Below, piece by piece: positions 8,201-15,207 of a stretch of 64,000 nucleotides of DNA (the stretch's first letter is position 1; the number at the start of each line of letters is the position of its first letter). A program made the translations under genes and the position numbers. Origin of the DNA: Clostridia bacterium (GTDB taxonomy: Bacteria; Bacillota; Clostridia; Oscillospirales; Acutalibacteraceae); the NCBI GenBank assembly GCA_017409845.1, contig JAFQRY010000021.1, positions 1 to 64,000 on the forward strand, in the 5' to 3' direction. The notes under the pieces were generated by a model, which saw only the letters and a program-made list of their open reading frames with translations, did not search any database and was not told where the DNA came from.

Positions 8201-10222
8201 ATCATAGCCGTAATCGTCTTTATCAAATACAAAGCTGATTTCCTTAAGCTGTGAATTTTCAAACGCCGCATTGCCCATCCACATGAAATTTTCGCTCCGG
8301 ATGTCAACGGTTTCAACGCTTGAATTAAGGAAAGCACAGTCTCCGATCAATTGAACCGCAAAATAGTTTGCCGTGCCGAGTTTATACTGAGGCATGGTAA
8401 CTGTTTTAAGGTTTTTCGTGCCGCAGAAAGCATAGGGCATAATTGCAATAATATTGTTGGGGACTTTATATGAGGTTGCCGGTGCATTCTGAGGATAAGA
8501 AACTATGCCGTACATATTATCGCAAAGCACACCGTTCTTTGCATGGTAGTTTTCATTTTCCTCCGCAACGGTAAACGACTGATTATTGAGTGCATATGCA
8601 AAAGCCTCGCAATGGATTGCGGTTACCGATGCGGGAATATGAGCCGAGCTGAACATACAGTCTTTGAAGGCACCGCTGCCGATTTCCGTAACGGGATAAC
8701 CGCCGAGAGTATCGGGAATAACAAGAGCTGCAGTTGAATCCTTATATTCATAGGATTCGATTACCGCATTACCGTCAACAACATTATAAACAAAGCCGTT
8801 TTCAAGGAATTCTCCGTTTGCAGGAGAGTATTCCGCAGTATAACCGCAGGTGCATGAGGTATACTTTCCGTTATTGATTGTAGCGTTATGGGTAACTGCA
8901 GAAAAATCGTTGTAATGGATTTTTGCAACACTCTCTGCGGCGGTCATCTTCTCGTAATCTTCTTTCTGATGACGGATTGCTTCCCACTGACCTTCACTTC
9001 CGCCGAAATGGATATCGGTTACTCCGTCACCGCCGAGTGCAAGATAAGCCATTGACATATCGCCTGTTGCGGGAATATAGAAATTCTTTATCGGGCTGTT
9101 ATAGAATGCATAAGAGCATATCTGTGCCAGTCCTTCATCAACAACATAGCAGGTCTGATAAACACCGTTGGGATAAGCAATAATCATTTCGTTATCTCTG
9201 AGCACACCATATTCGTCTACTCTGAGACTGCTGCTTGAGTCAACGCTAAAGTTTTCAAGGTTTGCACACCGTGCAAAGGGGTTTGAATATATCCAGTTGA
9301 CACTTGAAGGAATATAAACCTCTTTAAGCGATTCCCACTTGAAAGCACCGCCTGCAACAGCTTTTGTGCCTGCTTTGATTTCATAATAAACCTTGTCTGC
9401 TTCGGGGAGGGTTGTAATGAGGTTATTTCCGAGATAAAGCACGCCGTCTTCATCGTAGTTTTCAAGATTGTTAACGAAAGCCGTACCTTCGAACGGCTCC
9501 CATCCGAGCCACTGAACCGGACCGCCAAGAGTAATACTGACATCCGAAAGCGATGAACAGCCTGAAAACGCATAGTCACCGATTATCTGCATATGTGTGC
9601 CTGAAACTCTTTCAAGCTTTTTTGCATTGTAAAAAGCATAGTTGTCAATAGCGTTATAAACGGGTCCCCAGACTTCAACCGATTTGAGGTTTGCCGCTTC
9701 CGAAAACGCAAATGCACCGATAAATGTCAGCAAATTGCTTGCATTGGCAGTATATGTTTCAGCAGGTGCATTCTTGGGATATGCAAAAAGATAGGGATAG
9801 CCCATATATGAAAGGTCACTGTAGATAACACCGTCTTCATCGGAAAAATAGTTGGGGTTATCTTCAAGAACGGTATATCTTTCGATATTGGGCATATCAT
9901 AGGCGAATGCTTCGGGCGAAATGACCGTTACCGATGCTGGAATTGTGATTGCGATGCATCGGCAGCCCTTGAAGGATTCAGCGGCAAGCTTGGTTACGGG
10001 ATAACCGCCGAGAACCTCCGGAATAAAAATTTCATCGGTTGACAGCTTATCCGCATAACCGACAACGGTAGCCTTTCCGTCAGACACCGTATAATAAAAA
10101 TTATCTTCAATAAATTTGCTCTGTGCCGCTTCGGCATGGGAATGGGGCAGAGCGGTTATTCCGACTGCGGCAACGCCGAAAATCATTATGATTGCGAGGA
10201 ATAATGATAATATTTTTTTCAT
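5285..10222 (-). CDS. Large secreted leucine-rich-repeat (BspA-type) surface protein
   Basis: 1645 residues with a signal peptide (about 1-33). Residues about 36-440 and 470-870 are two homologous blocks of BspA-type LRR_5 repeats (IPASVTVISPEAF, IPSSVNWI), each opening with a YxVxDGxAxVxxY segment. Residues about 900-1270 carry tandem Cys-rich repeats of about 30-45 residues (CxxCG with PALGH or PTCTEEG), possibly metal-binding. Then come a Big_2-like Ig domain (about 1277-1360), an InlB/Flg_new-like repeat (GYVFAGWSPEIP), a further beta domain and a Big_3-like domain. The last residues, FWQWLIKILTFGLFGF, are hydrophobic and may be an anchor. The role is probably adhesion or host interaction. 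GGAGG and a good promoter lie upstream. Confidence 0.9.
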   Translation of the reverse strand: MKKILSLFLAIIMIFGVAAVGITALPHSHAEAAQSKFIEDNFYYTVSDGKATVVGYADKLSTDEIFIPEVLGGYPVTKLAAESFKGCRCIAITIPASVTVISPEAFAYDMPNIERYTVLEDNPNYFSDEDGVIYSDLSYMGYPYLFAYPKNAPAETYTANASNLLTFIGAFAFSEAANLKSVEVWGPVYNAIDNYAFYNAKKLERVSGTHMQIIGDYAFSGCSSLSDVSITLGGPVQWLGWEPFEGTAFVNNLENYDEDGVLYLGNNLITTLPEADKVYYEIKAGTKAVAGGAFKWESLKEVYIPSSVNWIYSNPFARCANLENFSVDSSSSLRVDEYGVLRDNEMIIAYPNGVYQTCYVVDEGLAQICSYAFYNSPIKNFYIPATGDMSMAYLALGGDGVTDIHFGGSEGQWEAIRHQKEDYEKMTAAESVAKIHYNDFSAVTHNATINNGKYTSCTCGYTAEYSPANGEFLENGFVYNVVDGNAVIESYEYKDSTAALVIPDTLGGYPVTEIGSGAFKDCMFSSAHIPASVTAIHCEAFAYALNNQSFTVAEENENYHAKNGVLCDNMYGIVSYPQNAPATSYKVPNNIIAIMPYAFCGTKNLKTVTMPQYKLGTANYFAVQLIGDCAFLNSSVETVDIRSENFMWMGNAAFENSQLKEISFVFDKDDYGYDINLEIDALGFTFGHDVFEGTPFLENAEYDEDGVFYHGNMLIATKEEAGKKNYDIKDGTTAVAGGAFRWSGLENVNIPASVECIGGSAFSRATSLKRINASANSNDFSTDNSGVLYNKDETKLIAYPVGNASICYGIPRGVTEIGEFAFNNVQKLECVNVPSDVTDIGAFAFGMGGFECITNIRYEGSREDWEAITVNGSDSGWISYTNSIVKVCNTYTEGVHVLATHNVNEPSCNWYGYDEYICSCGFKYKSLIPATGHIPEEEYRIIDPAECESSGRAELYCSACGTALERKKVPALGHDKVFVEYLEPTCELVGGTLYKCNRCEKDVFEEEAPALGHDKVFVEYIAPTCEEAGGTLYKCGRCEAEIFEEDKNAPAIGHVESDKKIIVEPTCTEDGGLFYACGNCDEPIEIIEYYKATGHTEGERKILQEGTCTQPQVEIIFCADCKKELGRVEGEIGGHNYKGTIINQDCTTVMWYYRCSSCGDYYYHEEKGSTVGHVTETVTVEPTCTEEGKRYNKCTVCGDTVGYITVLDPIGHSFSETVTKEATCTEEGILTKTCTVCGTVEEEAIPEVSHTFGKWEYESGNTFSGKCSVCGDTFDSIEVDISLNPGKIRIYNKTSKKLTVTVTENITDDIEFVSSDETVAAVDENGKVTAKAPGTAVITARIRSTDISAECEVIILARSFGIEWIVDGETLDYSFVEEGSVIEAPEAPEKSGYVFAGWSPEIPEVMPSEGLTFTAVYNIFSQAEGYDVSATYSIDAFDEPISLDVKEVEGEREPGGVYMVDGKNYNQVGLYNIKAVNEAETVVQPNEGHRVTIRLALPEAYANRTSFVVYHRFVDGTREQLSTANGTLRVENGYLVFEVSSFSEFEVLAVTPLIKITALPAKTVYACGEKIDLSGIRIVFVNSDGTEKEVTDTEYLTVSGFDSSEPGSKTVKVNYGQYSDTFRVKVRYTFWQWLIKILTFGLFGF

Positions 10223-10244
10223 GTTTATGCCTCCTTACAAATTT

Positions 10245-10273
10245 AAAATAGCATTGAACCGTTATTGTTTCAA
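10245..10273 (-). promoter_or_regulatory. Promoter of the LRR gene
   Basis: On the minus strand TTGAAA (10268-10273) and TATTTT (10245-10250) are separated by 17 bases, with TGC just before the -10, an extended -10 element. It lies about 25 bases upstream of the start codon. Confidence 0.55.
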
Positions 10274-10323
10274 GTGATTTGACAAACTGCTGATTTTTAA
10301 TGCTGTTTTGCGGAAATAATTAT

Positions 10324-10442
10324 CAATCCTCCGTCACGGCTGTAAGCCGTGCCACCTCCTTTTCAAAGGAGGTAAAAGAAACAGCATTCTCTCAGGCTCC
10401 TTTCGAAAGGAGCTGTCGAGCGTTAAGCGAGACTGAGGATTG
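10324..10442. repeat. MITE-like intergenic repeat
   Basis: A roughly 119-base element begins CAATCCTCCGTCAC and ends GACTGAGGATTG, so it has imperfect terminal inverted repeats. Internally it has three further short palindromes: ACGGCTGTAAGCCGTG, CCTCCTTTTCAAAGGAGG and GGCTCCTTTCGAAAGGAGC. No reading frame of note is present. The pattern resembles a dispersed element I recall from gut Clostridia. It separates two minus-strand genes and could also fold in RNA downstream of the sigma factor gene. Confidence 0.6.
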
Positions 10443-10444
10443 AA

Positions 10445-12061
10445 TTATAACTCCGCCGTGAAATTATAGGTTTGTCCGCCTTGGGCAACAGAACCTATCG
10501 CATCTCCGTAAACACCCGCCATGGCTTCATAGCCTTTGGTTCTGACGAGAGAAACAAGATAGTCACGGGTTATTTCCGTGCCCTCATCAACCGTTTCCGT
10601 TATCGTTGCAACAACGCTGTTATCAAAATCCGTAACTTCAATTATCAGCGTTGCCTTTGCCTTTGTTGTCGGCTCCGCTGTAGTTGGTGCGGTTGTTGCT
10701 TTTGCCGTTGTGGTTGCAGGCTTTTGCGTTGTTGTTTCTTTTCGTTCGGTTGTTGCTTCACGGGTAGTGGTTTCTTCCGTTGTTTCTTCGTGTGCTGTTG
10801 TTTCTGTCGGAGCGGTTGTTGTTACCGCTTCGGTGGTTTTTGCCTTGGTTGTTCTGACCTTTGTGGTCTTTTCTCTTTTTGAGGTCTGTTCGGTTTTCAC
10901 TGCAGAGCTTGTTTCTTTCGCGGGTGCGGTTGTATGTTCTTCGGAACCTGCCCTGACGGTGGTCCGCTTTGCAGTTTCTCTTGTTGTTTCATTTTCCGTA
11001 GAGGAAGCAGACTCTGAGGTTGTTTCGGGAAAGGTTATTTCATTGAATACATATTCGGTTAAAATTTCGGGTGCTGTTGTGACCGCTTCGGTAACAACGG
11101 TTGTTGTTTCTTTTTCGTGGTCAGCATTTTTAACCACCGTCACAACGCCTGCCGTTGAGCCGCCTATCACCGCCGTTGCCGCAACACCAACAACTATTTT
11201 CTGAGCGACTGAAACCACCGCAATTTTTGCGGCTATGCCTGCTCCCGTTGTGGCGGCGGTTGTTGCTGCGGTTGTTGCTGCAGTAGCGGTTGCGGCAGTT
11301 GCAGCAGCGGTGGTTGCCGTTGAGGCTGCGGTTGTTGCCGCTGCAGTTGTTGCAGTTGCCGCCGTTGAGGCTGCCGCCGTTGCTCCCGCAACAATTTCAG
11401 CTGAAGCTGCACTTGCAAGGAATGCAGCCGAGGCTGTGACCGATGTTTTATTGAGCGCCCATACAAGCACTCCGCCGAGAGCCGCACCGTAAAGCATATT
11501 CCCGTTTTTCTCAAACCTGGTTTTAAGATCTTTTCTTGCCGTGTGGAGTCTGTTTTTAACCGTGCTTTCGGGCACCTCAATGATTTCGGCAATTTCTTTA
11601 ACACTCATATCACCGAAATACATCATCATAATGCAGGCTCTTTTTTCATCGGTAAGCTCATCAATAGCCGCCATTATTTCAAGACGGAGTTCTTCCTGAT
11701 TCAGGCTTTCTTCGGGACAGAATTCCGCTTTTTCTTCGGAAATTTCGTCAAAACAGCCTTCTTCTTCGCTGTCAAAAACAAAGCGGCTTTTGCTTTTCAG
11801 CACATCCTTGCTCTTGTTTGAAACAATTTTGAGAAACCATGAGCTTATATTCTGTGAGGTGTCAATTTCATTAATTTTCTCAAGAGCTTTTATGTAGCTT
11901 TCCTGCAGAACATCCTCTGCATCATGTTCGTTCTGCGTTATTTTGAGTGCAATAAAATAAGCCTTTTGACTTGTCAGATTATAGAATTCTTCAAATGCGG
12001 ACTGATTCCCGCGCTGTATCTGCTTGATAAGACGGGCAATTCTTCTGTTTTCGTTTTTCAT
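10445..12061 (-). CDS. ECF sigma factor fused to a membrane-spanning, Thr-rich domain
   Basis: 538 residues. Residues 1-185 are a standard ECF sigma-70 factor: region 2 (FEEFYNLTSQKAYFIALKIT, then DAEDVLQESYIKAL) and region 4 (DMSVKEIAEIIEVPESTVKN). A family member would normally end here. The chain continues with a hydrophobic stretch (about 189-203), an Ala/Thr low-complexity run (about 220-273), a second hydrophobic segment (about 276-310), a Thr/Glu-rich stalk (about 311-468) and a compact C-terminal beta-like domain of about 70 residues. This implies a membrane-tethered sigma with an exposed sensor, perhaps released by proteolysis. No separate anti-sigma gene is adjacent. Confidence 0.85.
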   Translation of the reverse strand: MKNENRRIARLIKQIQRGNQSAFEEFYNLTSQKAYFIALKITQNEHDAEDVLQESYIKALEKINEIDTSQNISSWFLKIVSNKSKDVLKSKSRFVFDSEEEGCFDEISEEKAEFCPEESLNQEELRLEIMAAIDELTDEKRACIMMMYFGDMSVKEIAEIIEVPESTVKNRLHTARKDLKTRFEKNGNMLYGAALGGVLVWALNKTSVTASAAFLASAASAEIVAGATAAASTAATATTAAATTAASTATTAAATAATATAATTAATTAATTGAGIAAKIAVVSVAQKIVVGVAATAVIGGSTAGVVTVVKNADHEKETTTVVTEAVTTAPEILTEYVFNEITFPETTSESASSTENETTRETAKRTTVRAGSEEHTTAPAKETSSAVKTEQTSKREKTTKVRTTKAKTTEAVTTTAPTETTAHEETTEETTTREATTERKETTTQKPATTTAKATTAPTTAEPTTKAKATLIIEVTDFDNSVVATITETVDEGTEITRDYLVSLVRTKGYEAMAGVYGDAIGSVAQGGQTYNFTAEL

Positions 12062-12122
12062 CGTCTCACCTCAATCACACAAGTTTTTCCTGCTTTTCAT
12101 TATATCATATATCCGCACGCAT

Positions 12123-12383
12123 TCAAGCAAATACAGTATTTTCCTTTTTCTTTTCACGGATATAATTCGCTTCGGTTTTATCCTTGTTAAGATAAACGAT
12201 GCTTTTCTTGATGGCCTCCCGAAGATAATTGCAAGGCGAATCAAATTTTTCCGCATAGATAAAAGTTGATTCTTCACCGACAATCATTTCCGCAACAACC
12301 GTTCTGGATTTTTCATTGACTGCGATTTCAAGAGAATGCAGACCGTCAAGATTGACCCTTGTTATTTTTATGTCTTTGCTCAT
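12123..12383 (-). CDS. Hypothetical protein, 86 residues
   Basis: Starts MSKDIKITRVNLDG after a clear GGAGGTG site; the frame runs further upstream without support. The first half is beta-like (LHSLEIAVNEKSRTVVAEMIV) and the second half a charged helix (NYLREAIKKSIVYL) ending in a lysine-rich tail. There is no signal peptide, membrane segment or cysteine cluster. It lies between the sigma-factor gene and an oxidoreductase gene, separated from the latter by a terminator. No family recognised. Confidence 0.6.
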   Translation of the reverse strand: MSKDIKITRVNLDGLHSLEIAVNEKSRTVVAEMIVGEESTFIYAEKFDSPCNYLREAIKKSIVYLNKDKTEANYIREKKKENTVFA

Positions 12384-12462
12384 TTCACACCTCCGTTTCA
12401 GTCCTTTCATTACTATTACGATTGAAACTGCCGTTTGGTCTATCAAAATTCAAAAAATTTTT

Positions 12463-12496
12463 AAAAAACAAAAATCGCCACCCGAAAGTGACGATT
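12463..12496 (-). terminator. Rho-independent terminator after the OYE gene
   Basis: Read on the minus strand, a 9-bp stem with one mismatch (12473-12481 with 12488-12496) is followed by T-rich sequence. It lies just past the stop of the flavin oxidoreductase gene. Confidence 0.75.
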
Positions 12497-12504
12497 CTGC
12501 ATTT

Positions 12505-13692
12505 TTATACTTTTCCGTAAAGACATTTTGTCGGCTCTTTTTCGATTACCAGGCCGCAGTAGTTACACATTATGCATTTTGCTTCGGTCTGACCGTTTCT
12601 GAGCTTCTTTGCAAGGTCGGGCTCGCAGATAAAGGGTCTGCACATAGAAATAAAATCCGCTTTACCTTCAGAAAGAATCTTTTCCATATCGCTGACTTTA
12701 TGTATTCCTCCGACAACGATAACGGGAATTGAAACATTCTTTTTGATTATTGCCGCATTTTCAACATTGAAGTTTTCAAGCGGCTTCGGCTGTTTGATAA
12801 GCGGATTTATGAGATTTGCGGCAGGAAGGGCAATTTTATTGAGCAGCTTCGGGAAGGATGCACAGGGCTCTCTGTATTTAAAAACAGCATCCATGGGCAT
12901 AAGCTCGCTTCTCATGGTATTCATTCCGTCCTGAACAGTTCCGCATGAAACCTCAATTGCATCGCAGCCCGCCTTTTCAAGCCTTTTGCAGACTTCAACC
13001 GATGAGGTGATATTCATGCCGCCTTTACGATTATCCTCCGCACTGAGCTTTATCCACACGGGAAGCTTGGTTTTTTCTTTTATGCCTTTGATAATAAGCT
13101 CAACGATTCTGCATCTGTTTTCAAGGCTTCCGCCCCAGCTGTCTTTTCTTCTGTTGCCGTAAGGCGAAAGAAAATCGTGGAGAAGATAGCCGTGCCCGCC
13201 GTGGAGCTGAACCCCGTCAAAGCCTGCTTTTTCCGCTCTGACAGCCGCAGAAACAAAATCATCAATTATGCCGTAAATTTCGGCATTGGTGAGCGCCTTT
13301 GCCTTATCGGGATAAAATACATGAAGCACATCTGAAGGTGCAACCTTCTGCAAGCCTATGGCTTTTGAGGAGGTCTGTCTGCCACAATGAGCAATCTGAA
13401 GAATAACGGGTACACCGTGACGGTGAACGGCATCGGTAAGCTCCCTGTATTTACCAATAACTCCGTCATCAAAAATCTTCATCATCCTCGGATAAGGTGA
13501 AACTCCGTTTCTGCTGACGGCGGCATAGCCCGTTATGATGCAGCCGATTTCATTTTTTGCAAGCTTTTCGTATTTTGCAATCAGTTTGTCACACGGTGCA
13601 CCGTTTTCATCGGCAAGTCCGTCGTGTGTTGCACTGCGGATTATTCTGTTTTTTACTGTAATACCCGAAACTGTTGTTTCTTTAAAAAGCAT
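12505..13692 (-). CDS. NADH:flavin oxidoreductase, old yellow enzyme family
   Basis: 395 residues forming a single FMN-binding TIM barrel. Visible motifs are MLFKETTVSGITVKNRIIRS at the N-terminus, QIAHCGRQ, GFDGVQLHGGHGYLLHDFLS (active-site region) and ADFISMCRPFICEPDLAKK (phosphate binding). The C-terminus has CIMCNYCGLVIEKEPTKC, a cysteine set like the 4Fe-4S site of 2,4-dienoyl-CoA reductase and BaiCD-like enzymes, but the usual C-terminal FAD/NAD domains are absent. It probably reduces an activated C=C bond; the substrate cannot be read from the sequence. It lies next to an ADP-ribosylglycohydrolase gene on the same strand. Confidence 0.85.
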   Translation of the reverse strand: MLFKETTVSGITVKNRIIRSATHDGLADENGAPCDKLIAKYEKLAKNEIGCIITGYAAVSRNGVSPYPRMMKIFDDGVIGKYRELTDAVHRHGVPVILQIAHCGRQTSSKAIGLQKVAPSDVLHVFYPDKAKALTNAEIYGIIDDFVSAAVRAEKAGFDGVQLHGGHGYLLHDFLSPYGNRRKDSWGGSLENRCRIVELIIKGIKEKTKLPVWIKLSAEDNRKGGMNITSSVEVCKRLEKAGCDAIEVSCGTVQDGMNTMRSELMPMDAVFKYREPCASFPKLLNKIALPAANLINPLIKQPKPLENFNVENAAIIKKNVSIPVIVVGGIHKVSDMEKILSEGKADFISMCRPFICEPDLAKKLRNGQTEAKCIMCNYCGLVIEKEPTKCLYGKV

Positions 13693-13711
13693 GGCAAATC
13701 AATTCCTTCTG

Positions 13712-15079
13712 TTAAATATGTTCAACGGTTTTATCAACGGCTTTTTCTATATCTACAGTTCCGACGCCGAAAATCGAAGTATGAATTTTTCCGTTGACCG
13801 GCTTTTTCCAGTATTCGTCAATTCCGTCGATTGTATTTCTCATTCCGAGAACAGACCCGACTGTTGCACCGTTGCAATCGGTATCAAAAGCCATTCCGAC
13901 GGCAATGCAGATTGATTTTCCGAAATCGCCCTCACCGTAAAGCAGAGCGGCGGCAACTATCATTGCATTTGAAATGGTGTGGCACCAGCCGTGGTCTGTG
14001 TGCTCATCATATGCGGAATGAATGATATCAAAGCACTCATCAAGTGTAACGCCGTTTTTGTAGCCGTCAATGATTCCGGTTACCGCCACATAAAGCCTTG
14101 ATGTGGAAGGTATTTCGGCAAGACCGCCGAGAATAATATCTTCAATACTGTCTGTAACAGCGGCACAGGCAATCATTGCCGAGGCAAACATCTCGCCGTA
14201 AATACCGTTTTTGACATGTGAAATTCTTGCATCATTGAATGCCATTTTCGCGGCTTTTTCAGGCTTTCCCGGGCAGATATATCCGAAATAATCGCCTCTG
14301 ATCTGTGCACCTATCCATTCGCGGCAGACATTTTTATACATTGCCGATGCGGGAGGCTGGATGCAATTGATAAAATTGACATAAGCAATTCTTTCTGCGG
14401 TAAAATACGAATATACCGACTGATATTTCATCCACGCACGGGCAACATCTTCGGAATCGAAATTTTTACCGCATTCTTCAACAATCAGCTGTGCAAGAAC
14501 AACATAATTCGTGTCATCATCAACGGGCATACCGTCTGCGCTATCACCGTAAACTTTGTTTTTCAGCCAGAATTTATAGTGAGAACAAATCTCATCCGTA
14601 ACATCAGTGCTGAGAACATATCTGTGCATGGGATAATTGTCGGTTTCTTTCAGAAAAGGAATAAGCTCATCACTTCTTATGCCTTCAAGCGGCTTTCCGA
14701 GAAGACATCCGCACGCTCTGCCTGTCCATGCACCGAGAAGCTTTTTGCGGAGAGTTTCATCGTCGGGCATTCTCTTTTCAAAATCATGCGGTTTTCTCAA
14801 CGCTCTGATTTCCCCGAGTGTTGAAGGTTCATTATATTTATAATCCGCCTGCATATCGGCATTAATAACCATGTCAAAGATAACATCACTCATGCGAGTT
14901 TTATATTCGCACGGTTCAAGTGCTGAAACAGCATCAATCAGGTCCTTGTATTTTCCAACATCAAGTCCTTCTTCCATAGACTGAACATATTCAGCCTGAA
15001 GATCCTGAGGGTATCTGTTAAGCTCATCTATATTTCTGTAATCAATTTTCATTTCGGAATTATAAGCTTTAAAAATCAT
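13712..15079 (-). CDS. ADP-ribosylglycohydrolase family protein
   Basis: 455 residues from the ATG preceded by AGGTGG; a GTG three codons earlier falls inside that site. After about 115 N-terminal residues the DraG/ARH fold begins: LLGAWTGRACGCLLGKPLEGI, then DDDTNYVVLAQLI (metal ligands) and near the end GMAFDTDCNGATVGSVLG (the second acidic metal-binding motif). The family uses two Mg2+ ions to remove ADP-ribose from proteins or small molecules, though many bacterial members act on unknown N-glycosides. The gene faces the divergent redox operon at 15208 and probably shares a transcript with the downstream OYE gene. Confidence 0.85.
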   Translation of the reverse strand: MIFKAYNSEMKIDYRNIDELNRYPQDLQAEYVQSMEEGLDVGKYKDLIDAVSALEPCEYKTRMSDVIFDMVINADMQADYKYNEPSTLGEIRALRKPHDFEKRMPDDETLRKKLLGAWTGRACGCLLGKPLEGIRSDELIPFLKETDNYPMHRYVLSTDVTDEICSHYKFWLKNKVYGDSADGMPVDDDTNYVVLAQLIVEECGKNFDSEDVARAWMKYQSVYSYFTAERIAYVNFINCIQPPASAMYKNVCREWIGAQIRGDYFGYICPGKPEKAAKMAFNDARISHVKNGIYGEMFASAMIACAAVTDSIEDIILGGLAEIPSTSRLYVAVTGIIDGYKNGVTLDECFDIIHSAYDEHTDHGWCHTISNAMIVAAALLYGEGDFGKSICIAVGMAFDTDCNGATVGSVLGMRNTIDGIDEYWKKPVNGKIHTSIFGVGTVDIEKAVDKTVEHI

Positions 15080-15097
15080 ATAAACCACCTCAGATTA

Positions 15098-15126
15098 GTT
15101 ATATCATACCCGTTCATAAACATCAA
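15098..15126 (-). promoter_or_regulatory. Promoter of the ADP-ribosylglycohydrolase gene
   Basis: Minus-strand TTGATG (15121-15126), a 17-base spacer and TATAAC (15098-15103) preceded by TGA. It sits back to back with the plus-strand promoter at 15143. Confidence 0.5.
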
Positions 15127-15142
15127 GAAATATTTTATACTG

Positions 15143-15172
15143 TTGACTTTATAACATTGTTTGATGTATACT
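15143..15172 (+). promoter_or_regulatory. Promoter of the redox operon
   Basis: TTGACT (15143-15148), an 18-base spacer and TATACT (15167-15172), 35 bases before the start codon at 15208. Confidence 0.6.
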
Positions 15173-15207
15173 TTAACATGTAAAAATGCAATCACGGAGG
15201 TCGCATT

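Noticed and set aside
11233-11400. Repeats in the sigma gene as a CRISPR array
   Set aside because: The units are codon-sized and coding, with no spacers of regular length.
10578-11492. Long plus-strand frames rich in Val and Ala over the sigma-factor fusion
   Set aside because: They are the complement of Thr and Ala codon runs in the sigma factor, which has clear domains and its own start.
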